DNA from: Amorphophallus konjac | Taxonomy: Eukaryota > Streptophyta > Magnoliopsida > Alismatales > Araceae | Assembly: GCA_022559845.1 (NCBI GenBank) | Contig: CM040118.1 | Coordinates: forward strand, 446,894,053-446,958,052 | DNA length: 64,000 nucleotides | Direction: 5' to 3' | Part shown: piece by piece, positions 1-10,133 of the stretch | Position numbering within the stretch: position 1 is the first letter of the stretch | How the letters are laid out: the number at the start of each line of letters is the position of its first letter | Made by a program: the position numbers and the translations under genes | The notes under the pieces: model-generated | Seen by the model: only the letters and a program-made list of their open reading frames with translations | Database searches by the model: none | What the model was told of the DNA's origin: nothing

Positions 1-618
1 GTTAAAATAAATCAGAAAATTGAAAATATTTTGACTGATCATGGAGGTGAGTTTGAAAACTCACAGTTTGATGAACTCTGCAGGTCAAGTGGAATCAACC
101 ATAGGTACTCCTCACCAAGGACACCTGAGCAGAATGGGGTTGTGGAGAGAAGGAACAGAACCCTAGTGGAGATGGGTCGTACACTTCTTACTGAAGGTGG
201 TCTACCAAGGAAATTTTGGGCTGAAGCAGTGAACACTGCCTGTTATGTAATTAACAGAGTCATGGTAAGACCTTCTACCCAGCAAACACCATATGAGATC
301 TTAAAGGGTAAGAAACCTTCTATTGCTCATTTCAAGGTTTTTGGTTGCAAATGTTTTATTCATATAAATGATAAAAGAGACCTTGATAAATTTGAACCTA
401 AAGGTGAACCAGGAATCTTTCTTGGTTATTCTGAAAACACACGAGCATATAGAGTGTACAATCTGAACTCTAAAACTGTTGAAGAATCTCCACACATAAT
501 TTTTGATGAATCCTTGGTAAATTCTAACGTTGGTAAATGCAGGAATGAAGACAATGGTGAAATCTTGAAGGAAGGAGATCCTGAAGACAATTCAGAGGAT
601 GAAGAAGGACATACATAA
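1..618 (+). pseudogene. pol: Ty1/copia integrase, C-terminal half of catalytic core and beyond
   Basis: The reading frame is open from base 1 and encodes the rear of a retroviral-type integrase, which inserts element cDNA into the genome. Two residues of the DDE triad are visible: Asp in TDHGGEFEN (codon 37-39) and Glu in GVVERRNRTL (codon 145-147), separated by exactly 35 residues as in the classic D-35-E spacing. The copia signature GCKCFIHIND follows, then KFEPKGEPGIFLGYS. The zinc-binding HHCC domain and first catalytic Asp lie upstream of the window. The frame ends at TAA 616-618, but the next reading frame is in the same phase and continues into RT without a start signal of its own, so this stop is best read as a single nonsense change in a once continuous polyprotein. 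Confidence 0.9.
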
Positions 619-2343
619 CTTAATGAAGAAGAGTCTACAGTTCAGGGGGAGGTAAATCAAACACATGACAATTCAATTGTTAACATTAGATATCTTAAAG
701 ATCATCCTGTAGATAATATAATTAGAAATCTGCATGACCCCCCTAGGACTAGAGGTCTCCTGAGAATTCAACATGAATTAAATGCATATGCTCTTGTCTC
801 TCAAATTGAACCCAAGTCCATTGACTGTGCCCTCAAGGATATGCATTGGATTAATGCCATGCATGAGGAACTTAATCAGTTCGACAGGAATAAAGTGTGG
901 CACTTGGTTCCACCTCCTGATCATGGAACAGTCATAGGGACTAGGTGGGTCTTCAGGAATAAATCTGATGAATTAGGGAATATTGTTAAAAATAAAGCCA
1001 GACTTGTTGCTCAGGGGTACAACCAGGAGTTTGGTATTGACTTTGAAGAGTCATTTGCCCCTGTAGCCAGATTAGAAGCTGTTAGAATTTTATTAATTTA
1101 TGCATGTTACCTAGGTATAATCCTCCAGCAGATGGATGTAAAATCTGCATTCTTGAATGGGGAAATTAATGAGGATGTCTATGTTAGACAGCCCCCTGGA
1201 TTTGAATGTCTAGATTTCTCCAATCATGTTTACAAATTAAATAAAGCTCTCTATGGTCTTAAGCAAGCTCCCAGAGCTTGGTACGACAGGTTGAGCAAGT
1301 TCCTCACTGATCAAAATTTCACTAGAGGAGTAGTTGATCAGACCTTGTTTACAAAGGTGAGTCATTCTGAAATTCTTATTGTACATATTTATGTGGATGA
1401 TATCATTTTTGGGTCAACTAACCCCAAATTGTGTGAGGAATTTTCTGAAACAATGACTAATGAGTTTGAAATGAGCTCAATGGGTGAGCTCAAATTGTTT
1501 CTTGGACTGCAGGTTACACAAACAAAGGATGGAATGTTTATCACTCAGTCCAAGTACACAAGGGATCTACTCAAGAAATACAAGATGGATAACCTTAAAG
1601 AGATAGCTTCTCCAATGGGTACTTCTACAAGCTTGGATGAAGACACTAAAGGTAACCCATTTGACCAGAAATTATACAGAGGTATGATCGGATCCCTTCT
1701 CTACTTAACAGCATCTAGGCCTGATATTCAATTCGCTGTAGGATTATGTGCTAGGTTTCAGGCTAGTCCTAAAGAAAATCATTTTAAAGCAGTGAAAAGG
1801 ATTTTTAGATATCTGCTAGGCACCCAAGAGCTAGGATTATGGTATCTTGCTAGGTGTGAGTTAGAGCTTCTAGCTTACACTGATGCTGATTATGCTGGGT
1901 GTCGAGTAGATAGAAAAAGCACTAGTGGCTACTGTCAATTCCTTGGTGGCTGTCTAGTATCTTGGGCATCTAAGAAGCAACACATTGTAGCCTTGTCTAC
2001 AGCTGATGCTGAATATGTTGCAGCAGGTAATTGTGCTGCCCAAGTACTTTGGATTAAGCACCAACTAGATGATTATCAGATAAAATTGGAATGTATTTCA
2101 ATTCTATGTGATAATACTAGTGCCATATGCCTTGCTAAAAATCCTGTTCATCATTCTAGGACTAAGCACATAGAAATAAAACATCATTTTCTAAGAGATG
2201 CTGTGAACAAAAAGGAAATTGAACTGGACTTCATTGAAACAGACAAACAAGTTGCTGATATTTTTACTAAGCCACTTGGAAATGAAAATTTTAAATTTTT
2301 TAGAAGAGAACTTGGCTTGTGTAAATTTCAGCATAATGAATAA
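619..2343 (+). pseudogene. pol: Ty1/copia reverse transcriptase and RNase H
   Basis: Reverse transcriptase copies element RNA into DNA and RNase H removes the RNA. Same phase as the integrase segment. Seen in order: the linker typical before copia RT, WHLVPPP and [19 protein letters not shown], the catalytic YVDDIIFGS (about 1390-1413), then the RNase H region with [53 protein letters not shown] and VADIFTKPL near the C-terminus. From the Met at 841 the frame has no further break to the TAA at 2341-2343, and no catalytic residue is obviously missing. The stop at 616-618 separates it from integrase. The ATG at 841 is simply the first Met after that stop, not a likely natural start. Confidence 0.93.
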
Positions 2344-3999
2344 ACTCTTTGTTAACTTGAATAAAACATTTGAGCTGCCTTGAATAAACTTCAGATTTGG
2401 ATTTGCTGTTGATAGATTGAATAAACATTGTGCAACAGACGTATGATAATGCATGACTCTCATATATTTGTATTGCACTCATGATCATCATGCATATAGA
2501 CAGGGGGAGTCTTGTCAGTTGTCAAGGTGAACTGCTGCGTCGATGCTGCTACAATGTGGCGTTGACGCAATGAACTAGATCTGGAAATATTTCTGTTTCA
2601 CTATTCTGATGAGTTGACGCTGCAATAGCATGGAGTCAATGCATTGTCACTATCTTAGTATCTTATACTGTTTGTCTCTTCATCTAATGCGTAGACGCCT
2701 TGAACTCCAGCGTTGATGCTGTCTATTCATTCCTTGATTCTGGATGATTTAGTCTGACAATATGGCAATCTTTTAGTCAGTTCTAATATTAAGCAATAGA
2801 AAACAGATTTCTTCTTTCATAAGAACGTTAATTGCTTAAAGATTGACTTAATGGTTTAAAATTTATAATCTTTAGAGTTGAAAGACTACAATCAGTAAAT
2901 AAGGATGCTGAAAATTGATAAAGCTCTCAACCCTTATCTTATTTCATGTCAGACAAAGCTAATTATATCTGAAATCTGAAAACTCATCTGAAATCATGTT
3001 AGAGAAGCTAAGTATGTGTATTGTCCTTGAACAAGTCATTCTGAAACAAATAAAGGGCAGCTAATAAAGATATTGAAAAATATTAAAAATCATTTGAGTA
3101 ATAGCATTGATAGAGCAATGGCTGGTAAATCACTGAGAAACTGAGTGATCCATCAAAGAAGTGGACACCACTCATGTCATGAGGTGTATCAGCCATCTCT
3201 GTATAAAATGATCAAAACAGTAGGTTGTTTTCACTGAGTACCTGGGGGTAACTGGCGTCTAATAAACGTGTACCCTCACACAAAGAGGTGTCAATCAATT
3301 CTATTGAATTTGATCATAGGCAAGATGGTCCATCATGTTGAGTATCTAGGGGTATTGGCGTCTGATAAACGTATACCCTTACGCAAAAAGACTTTTGGTA
3401 CCTGAATGCCCTAAATGAAACAATATTGAAAATGATGTTCCTTAGAAGAAATTTCATGGATGTCAATTGTTTAATTTCAATACATGACCTGATTTCTCTT
3501 AACATATATTACTGAGTCTATTAAAGTAAGATATTCTGAAACTGAATCTCTCATGTAAATATGACTCTGGTTTATTATTTTATCATGAACATCTACCTTA
3601 TCCAATGAATGTAGTGCATGAACTTTCTTTTTTATAACCTTTAAACCAGAAATTCAATTTCTAAGCCATTTCTAGGTTCATATGACTGAAGGTTTTGTGC
3701 TTTGGTTACTTAATTTCTGAACTACTTACTAAGAATGCCAGTCAGCTGAACTTTCCCTCCTATTTGTTGATGGCAAAGGGGGAGAATATTGTCTGAATTC
3801 ATTTCTTCAGATTAGGGGGAGAATTCTGATTCAGGGGAGTTATGGCAGGGAGTTGCTTAAATTTTGTAGCATGCAGCATGTCATCATAGCATATACGTGC
3901 ACCTGCATAACAATCTGAATAACAAATCATGTCTTTCATCAAAAATGCATCTGTATGACAGGATGTTGCCACTCTACATGATAGGGGGTTGCCATCATC
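2344..3999 (+). other. SIR-1 3' untranslated region between pol and LTR
   Basis: About 1.65 kb with no credible gene; no env-like frame is present. It holds several extra purine tracts of the GGGGGAG type (near 2502, 3777 and 3815). There are GCGTTGACGC/GCGTCGATGC palindrome variants at 2535-2720, and two related blocks, 3234-3292 and 3340-3395, each with GGCGTCTRATAAACGT. The same kind of paired blocks occurs at the matching place in SIR-2. Confidence 0.7.
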
Positions 4000-4013
4000 A
4001 AAAAGGGGGAGAT
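4000..4013 (+). other. SIR-1 polypurine tract
   Basis: AAAAAGGGGGAGAT lies directly against the LTR start TGTTGTG. It is the RNase H-resistant primer for plus-strand DNA. The same tract precedes the SIR-2 and (on the other strand) SIR-3 3' LTRs. Confidence 0.9.
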
Positions 4014-4182
4014 TGTTGTGACTCCTGTGTGTTGATGGTGTTGACATGTAACTTTATTTCATATGGCAACACATTGTTTTGATGAATTGGCAACACTGTT
4101 TATGTTTTGATGAAATCACTTTATCAGATTGTTTGTGTGTTATATGCATTTAATCTTATCTTAACACTGAACACACACTCAT

Positions 4183-4770
4183 AGTCTCAATGTCTATACA
4201 TCGCTGTTGGGCATCAATGTCTGCATATGAGCATCAGGCACCAAGTGTGTACATTGCATAGCATGCAGGCGTCAAAGTCCATACATCCACAGTGCAGTGG
4301 CCAAATCCATACACTGTCCGTCTCATTTAGAGTCTAAGGTGAAGTCTGTACATTGAGCGTCTCACGCAAAGTCCACACATTGGCCTTCAGGTTTGAAAGT
4401 CTGTACATCGGCCTTTCAGCAAGTCTGAACATTGTCTATACAGTAGTGCGTCAACTCCTTGAGCTGATGCGTCGACGCTTCAGTTCAGTTTCTTCAGTTG
4501 GTAAAGTCTATACATCCACAGTGGACTTTGAAGTCTATACATTGGGCCTTACATTCCAACTCTATACACTGAACCTTTGTTCATCAAAGCCTCAAGTCTG
4601 TACAGCGTGAAGTCTACATTTTGGCTTCACATTTTCAATGTCTGAACAGTGGCTTTCGCATAGGCAAGTCTGTACATTGGGCTCCTTCTAACTAAGTCTA
4701 TACACTCCCTCACACTGTACACACTCAATCTATACAGCATGATCGTCTTTTCAAGTCTATACAGAGTTCT
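4183..4770 (+). repeat. AAGTCTRTACA motif array in SIR-1 U3
   Basis: About 20 imperfect copies of AGTCTRTACA with 15-45 bp of unrelated spacer between them. The same motif forms a larger array in the SIR-2 LTRs. Position upstream of the TATA box suggests repeated protein-binding sites, by analogy with the repeated U3 elements of the tobacco Tnt1 and Tto1 copia elements. Confidence 0.8.
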
Positions 4771-5295
4771 TCACTTAAACTGATGACTTATCCGATACTC
4801 TGTCTGACAGGTGTTCTGATCGTGAAGCTTATGGAGGGCACGTGATTCGAGGCTGGAAGGGCAGACAAGCTTGTGACATGTGTGCTGAAGCTGGCTGAGA
4901 GGCTGACACGTGGACACAGCAAATCAAGAAAGAAGCTCCTGGATTATTCTGGTGCGCCGACGCATTGAGCAAGTAGCGTCGACGCAGTAGTTACAAAAAG
5001 AGAACCAATGGGTTACTGGGTTACTCAGATGCGTCAACGCCACCCACTGGCAGCGTGGATGCAGCAGTTCAAGTAACTCCTTGCAACCTCTGGAGTACCC
5101 TGGCAGCGTCGACGTTGTAGCTCGTTGGGTCGACGTAGCAGGTTGATGGAACGACACCTTTTAGCTGCTAGTACACACCGATGCGTCAACGCAGCAGTGA
5201 AGCGGCGTCGACGCAGCACGCCCATCTGCTGAAGACATGATCACTGGATCATCGATGCGTCAACGCCATGGGCTGATGGAGTCAACGTAGCAGTC
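4440..5295 (+). repeat. GCGTCGACGC palindrome array in SIR-1 U3
   Basis: About a dozen copies of TGCGTCGACGC or its one-step variants GCGTCAACGC and GCGTTGACGC, concentrated at 4945-5290 just upstream of the TATA box. The variants are what C-to-T change at the central CpG gives on one strand or the other. Confidence 0.75.
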
Positions 5296-5458
5296 TTGAG
5301 TTTTGCTGATCAAACATCTTTGAATTGTAGGGCACGTGATCCAAGGTGCCTGGCTCGTGAACCAAATGCTAACACGTGGATGGAATTGTCTCGAAGCTGG
5401 CGGATTCCATTGGGTGGGAAAGCATGGAAGCCACGCGCCCTTATCCACCTGCTGCTGT

Positions 5459-5466
5459 TATATATA
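5459..5466 (+). promoter_or_regulatory. Putative TATA box of SIR-1 LTR
   Basis: TATATATA inside the LTR, downstream of both motif arrays and upstream of the purine-rich leader and hairpin run. It is the best candidate for the U3/R promoter. Confidence 0.6.
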
Positions 5467-5780
5467 TTAGTCTTCATCTTCTGTATAGGCTGATCGAGAT
5501 TGGAAAAGTCTGTACATCTTGCTTGAAGCAGCAGCCACCGAGATCCACTGTGAGAATAAAGAAGAAAGGCAGAGAAGAAGAAAAAGAGAGAAGAAGAAAT
5601 AGAGATATGAGTTGAGAGAGAGTTATTGTGAGAGCTTGTGAATCAGTCTCTTGGTCCAGTTACCAGAGCTGACATTGCTCAACCTTGAGCTACAGTCGTT
5701 TTGGTTTTCTTCCATTCGATTGTGTGTTTCGTTTGTTTTCAGTCTTTGTTATTTTCCTTTGAAAACTCTTGTTCTATCAA

Positions 5781-6040
5781 GCTGTTAGTCAGCGGGATCA
5801 AGCTGTGAGGCAGCGGGTTGCAGAGGTGTTCCTCTGGTCGGCTAAGCTGTAGTGCCCAACAGAGCAAGCTGTGATGCTCAGCTGTTGCAGAGGATGTTCC
5901 TCTGGTCGGGATAAGCTGTAAGCCCCAGCCGTTGTTGGGAAGCTGTAGAGCCCAGCAGTTTGAAGCTGTGTATCAGCAGTAATCCACATTCGAGTTGAAT
6001 GTGGGGTGGACGTAGGTCGGATTGACCGAACCACCTAAAA
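5781..6040 (+). other. Tandem hairpin leader in SIR-1 R/U5
   Basis: A chain of short inverted repeats in the predicted transcript leader. There are six GCTG(N5-7)CAGC units (5781-5793, 5802-5814, 5868-5882, 5915-5929, 5942-5956, 5965-5977) and two AGAGG/CCTCT hairpins (5822-5835, 5889-5903). An 8-bp stem CCACATTC/GAATGTGG (5984-5991 with 5997-6004, loop GAGTT) comes next, and then GGTC/GACC in the GGACGTAGGT block. The matching SIR-2 leader has the same series with compensating base changes. Confidence 0.65.
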
Positions 6041-6238
6041 GCCTTGTGCCTCTCGTGTGTTTGATTGCTTGTTCAGCAGATCTTGTGTGTTTCATTCGGT
6101 GCATTGGCTGTGTTCGTCTAGTGTTCTTCTAATTCCGCATTTGATTCTAGGCCAATTTTTTAAATAGCCAGTTGATCTATTCACCCCCCCTCTAGATCCA
6201 CATCCTGTGGTGATAGAGCCTTCCATCTAACTTCAACA

Positions 6239-7727
6239 GATGTGCTGTTTTTGAAACATCTTGGCCATCCGACTGGTTGTGAATGCCAGACCCTTGACGG
6301 GAACCGACGGGTTACTTATGTCTTCGGGGAGGCCGCAGTCTGTGTCTTCTCGAGTAGGGTGCTCCTCAGCCGTATAGAACAAGCTGCTGGGTCCATCTGC
6401 CTATGTCACCTCCCAAGTTTTGAAAGGCTCGACAGTGGAATCATCAAGGATGAGAATCAGCTTGATGAGACCGTCTGGGACTCCAATGTAGTTGTGCTGT
6501 CGACCGACCTGCACTTCATTAGCTTTAGGGTATAATATTGGGGGTGTTATTCTACCCACATCCCCGGATGCAGTGATATGAGAGACCACCTTGGGCTTGG
6601 CATATCCGCGCAACAGTGGTGGGTACCAATTGTCACCGGATGCGCCTCTCGATGCCCCCGCAGGGGTCTTAGCTTCAGAGGTCTTCTGAGAAGACCCCAC
6701 ATATAGGTTGGCGTCCACCAAGTGACATTCAAATACCTCAAACAGGTGGGGGTCAGTAAATATTCTCTCCTCCTTCCCTTGAAGACTGTATTTGATACAT
6801 TGGTGGAGCGTAGAGGGCACCACCATATTTTCATGTAGCCATGGGCGGCCGAGCAATGCTTTGTACGAGGTGCGGGAGTCGATGACATGGAACTGCACCG
6901 TCGTAGTGAAATCCGCTAGGGTAAGGGTGAACTCTGCCACCCCCATCAACACTTCACATTTTTGATTGAAGCTGGCGATATGCATATCCCCGACTTTCTC
7001 GAGATGCACGTTGAAGTGGTGCCTCTCGTATATTCTATAGGGCAGGATGTTGACCGCTACACCGGGGTCAACTAGAATCCTGTTTAGCTCCCTTCCATTC
7101 AGGTGCCCCTTCATATATAGCGGCCTGTTGTGGCTGATGGTAGGCAGCAGCATGTCCTCTGGAGTGAAAGTCATGCTAGCTTCCGACATTGCTTCAGCCA
7201 GGCAGGTCTCAAAATGAGCTGGCGTCTGCAGAGCAGTGATGATTGCCTGTCAAGTCTCTTCACTCAAAGAGAGGATCTCCCAGATGGTAAATCGAGCAGG
7301 GAGCTTCTTGAGTAGCTTCATTATTCGGCTCCCAACTCGGACATTGGAGAGCTTCATCTCTTCAGCCCACCTGGGCTTGGGAGAGTCCCGAGTTGCGGCC
7401 CCTGATGGACCTGCTTCATCTGCCTCGGACCCGGCACCTTTCAGGTTAGCACCGAGTCCTTGATGTTCTTCATTAGCTGCTGCGGGGCAAGCTCCTTCTA
7501 TATTTGGAGCTTCGGCAGATTGAGCTGGTTGCGGGTGAACATTCTCGGGTGCAGGGTTAACCTCCTGGCAAGGCTGCTTCCCCTTAGACATCTTCATGAA
7601 TTCGAGAAATGAAGGGACCGCCTTGCCCCCACTCTTGTTATATAGGCCTGGCAGAGGAGGGATCTAGGCTCCCTTGATCTCCGACGGAGGTGTTTTGTAG
7701 GGCTGCTCTCCCCTGAACATGATGTTG
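6239..7727 (-). pseudogene. pol: GYP-A retroviral protease and end of gag
   Basis: Minus-strand continuation of the gag frame after the CHR-1 insertion. The region up to about 7250 is a Pro/Ala/Glu-rich spacer ending in a conserved amphipathic stretch (GSRIMKLLKKLPARF). From 7189 an aspartic protease follows, with the active-site motif ILVDPGVAVNILP and the downstream hallmark ALLGRPWLHENMVVPSTLHQ. The active site reads D-P-G instead of the usual D-[ST]-G; whether that is functional is uncertain. In-frame stops lie at 7250 and 6401, but there is no frameshift. The frame is heading into RT when SIR-1 cuts it at 6238. The protease would cleave the Gag-Pol polyprotein inside virus-like particles. 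Confidence 0.85.
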
Positions 7728-10133
7728 TGATGTGACACAAACTAGGACCTAAATTGCAAGCAACGTAATGACTTGACAATGTCATACAAGCGGACTCACT
7801 CGCGTTTAGCACACTCGGGTCTGTAGGTGGACCGGTAATGGGGTGAGGGTCCGAGGTTGGACCGGAGGTTTCCAAGGATATGGCTGGCTTAGGGAGGACC
7901 CCTAAGGGCCAGGGGTTGCTCAAATTCACGGGCGGTCAGCACGCCGAAGGCATGGGTTGAAGGGTCACTCTCACAACTCACCCGCGGTAGCCACTCAAAT
8001 ATAAGCAAATTCGGAACGGGCACTCACTCACCGTCCGACAGAGTTAAGAAGCAATACTAATTAAGCAAGATTAACCAGCAAAGGGAGGTGGGGCCAGAAG
8101 CTCACCTGATCAGCGTGAAGACGCCGATCCCGGCCGGAGACGATGGCGAGAGGGGAGGCGTGGGCATGCACCCGCACGCCGTGCCGATGAAGCTTCAACC
8201 TGATTAAATCAAATTACATGCACTACGCCCCTTGCAAGGGGGTTGGACTAGGGGTGGGGAATTGGATTACAACCAAAATATACCTCCACGCAGGGAGAGG
8301 CACTCAGCCGGCCTGGCGGGGAGGGGAAATACTAAAATAGAAGCTAAACGATGGAGGTTACCGACTCTGCCCGTTCTCAGGAACACGGGATAGACAGTTG
8401 AAGTTGACACCGCTGAAGCCACTCCCAAATTTTGTTGGCAATGAGACCAGCTGGAGAATCTTCATAGGTGACCCCGGAAGACTTCCAAATTTTGTGGAAT
8501 TTCCTTGTTGACTGTGCTGGCCGGGGTAGAGGCACGAAAAGGTACCCTGAGCTTTGGTTCTGACTGTCGAAGCACCACTGCAGCTGGAAGACGAAGACAC
8601 TACGGGTGCTCCAGAGCTCGGAATCAGTCATGGTCAGAGGTGTTGGAATCGCTGTTGAGTCCTCTTCGAAATGAGATCAATGGGGATGCAAGAGGATGTC
8701 GAAGAAGATGGGGAGAGCTCGAATAGTGGACAGGGGTCGGTTCTGTTCCAGAGGAGACAGAACTGCACACCTGGAGGATAAAATTGATAAATCTTAGCTC
8801 CGGATGCCGAACGGGGTTCCGCTTCTTGTTCCTTGAAGTAGACTCGTTGTAAAAGCTCCTAGACAAGTCCCGCCTCCAGATCCTCAAGTGGATAGCCGTG
8901 GAAGTCTCTGAACGTTACTTCAGGTTGACTGTCAGGAGGAAGAAGTGCAGTCCGGCGAAGATGGCTCCTCCGGGCAGCTACGAACTCGGACAGGGACGAG
9001 ACCACCACGGTTGCGAAGCTGACTTGACGATCTTTCCAACAATATAAAACTTGCCACCAGGTTCGTTGAGGAGACGATGGGACAGCCTCTGAAATCCATA
9101 GCTTCTCTACTTCCTTCAAACTGAGAACTGCATGTTGAAGATGATGGAGGGAAATGGGGTATATGGGAGGGGAAATGAGGTGGATGTGTATGGGGGCAAC
9201 CTCTAGGTGTGAGGGGGTCTGGGAGGGGGTGTTCCAAGGTTTGGGAAGGGGAGAATGGGGGCTGGAATGAGGTGTTTACAGTGGGTGAGAGAGGAGCTGC
9301 GAATTTGGGATGGTGGGTGAGAGGGAAAGGATATTTGGAAATGGGTTTAATGGTGGGATTAATTTTTTTGTCTTGGGGATGGGAGGGGTTGTGTTGGGGA
9401 AGGGAAGGGGTGCTTGGGGAGTGGGGAATTCTCCCTTGGGAGATGAGAGGGTGCTTAGGGAAGGGGATTGGGTAGTTGGTGGTTGGGTGGTGGAGTATGG
9501 ATTGGTGGAGGGTCTCTTGGGACTAGGGGTGGAGTAATGAGGGTTGGGGGTAGTTGGGAGGATGAATAATGAGGGGGAGAGAGAGGGTTGATGATGTGGA
9601 GGAGAGAGAGGGAGGGGAGGAGAGAGAGAGGGGGGCGCCCTTCTCTTCTTGGAGAGAGAGAGTGAGAGAGAGAGTGAGGAGAGAGATAGGGGAGGGGAGC
9701 TTCTCACTCCACTCTAATGGCTTCTCACCACAAGAACAATTAGGTTGGACTAAATTCTCAGATTTCATTCATTGATTGATTAACTTCAAATGGGGAGATG
9801 GGGGTCCTATATATAGGCAACCCATATTTTACAAAAAGTCCCTGACTCTAGACACAATGACAAATAACCAAGGGGTAGGGGGCGCCCATGGGCCTATCCC
9901 AATGGATTGGGCCCATTAGCTAGCCTAATCAACCTAATGACAAATATTTTAGGTAAATGACTCATTAACCTATGTACATGACTCAAATAAAAAGAAAATT
10001 ACAATGATATGACTCAAATAAAATAAGAAAATTACATGACTCGACTCAGAAAAATGTGACGGACACAATGGAACCATGCCGTTGAACAATCGGAGCTGTG
10101 GAAAAATGGGAAGGACGAGAGATGCCCCCATCA
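7728..10133 (-). repeat. CHR-1 3' LTR
   Basis: 2406 bp; on the plus strand it starts TGATGTGACAC and ends GCCCCCATCA beside the PPT. It contains a perfect palindrome CCCCTTGCAAGGGG (8228-8241), a TATA box at 9808-9815 (minus strand) and a GA/CT-rich leader (about 9560-9700). Long Pro/Ser-rich reading frames in that leader are low-complexity artefacts. Confidence 0.92.
9808..9815 (-). promoter_or_regulatory. Putative TATA box, CHR-1 3' LTR
   Basis: TATATATA followed on the minus strand by GGACCCC. The identical site is at 15185-15192 in the 5' LTR, upstream of the CT-rich leader. Distance to the LTR start is typical of a short U3 of about 320 bp. Confidence 0.65.

Larger units (their letters stand above)
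1..6238 (+). mobile_element. SIR-1, Sirevirus-like Ty1/copia retrotransposon, 3' part
   Basis: The 3' portion of a Ty1/copia element in the order integrase, reverse transcriptase, RNase H, long untranslated 3' region, PPT, 3' LTR. Gene order with integrase before RT is diagnostic of Ty1/copia. Repeated GGGGGAG tracts before the 3' LTR, a long LTR and the RNase H motif style point to the Sirevirus lineage. The 5' half is outside the window. It ends in CAACA at 6238 and is followed by GYP-A sequence, so it is inserted in that element; the 5-bp duplication would be GATGT (6239-6243), which cannot be checked without the left end. Confidence 0.9.
4014..6238 (+). repeat. SIR-1 3' LTR
   Basis: 2225 bp, beginning TGTTGTG after the PPT and ending CTTCAACA before unrelated sequence. 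Start and end resemble the SIR-2 LTR (TGTTGTGCC...CCCAACA), and the block with GGGTGGACGTAGGT and CGAACCACC near 6003-6040 is shared. U3 carries two motif arrays and a TATA box; the leader part carries a run of small hairpins. Confidence 0.9.

Noticed and set aside
2344..3999. Env-like gene, as found in some Sireviruses
   Set aside because: Only frames under 100 codons; the same holds for 26966-29253, 43341-47437 and 55065-56397.
7728..7740. CHR-1 LTR starting at TGTGACAC (7731) rather than TGATGTGAC (7728)
   Set aside because: Only the 7728 boundary gives a perfect TSD (TGTTG) and matching TGATG...CATCA termini.
9276..9768. Pro/Ser/Leu-rich frames in the CHR-1 LTR leader (also at 14804-15145)
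   Set aside because: Low-complexity CT-rich sequence in an LTR; the frames vary with microsatellite length.
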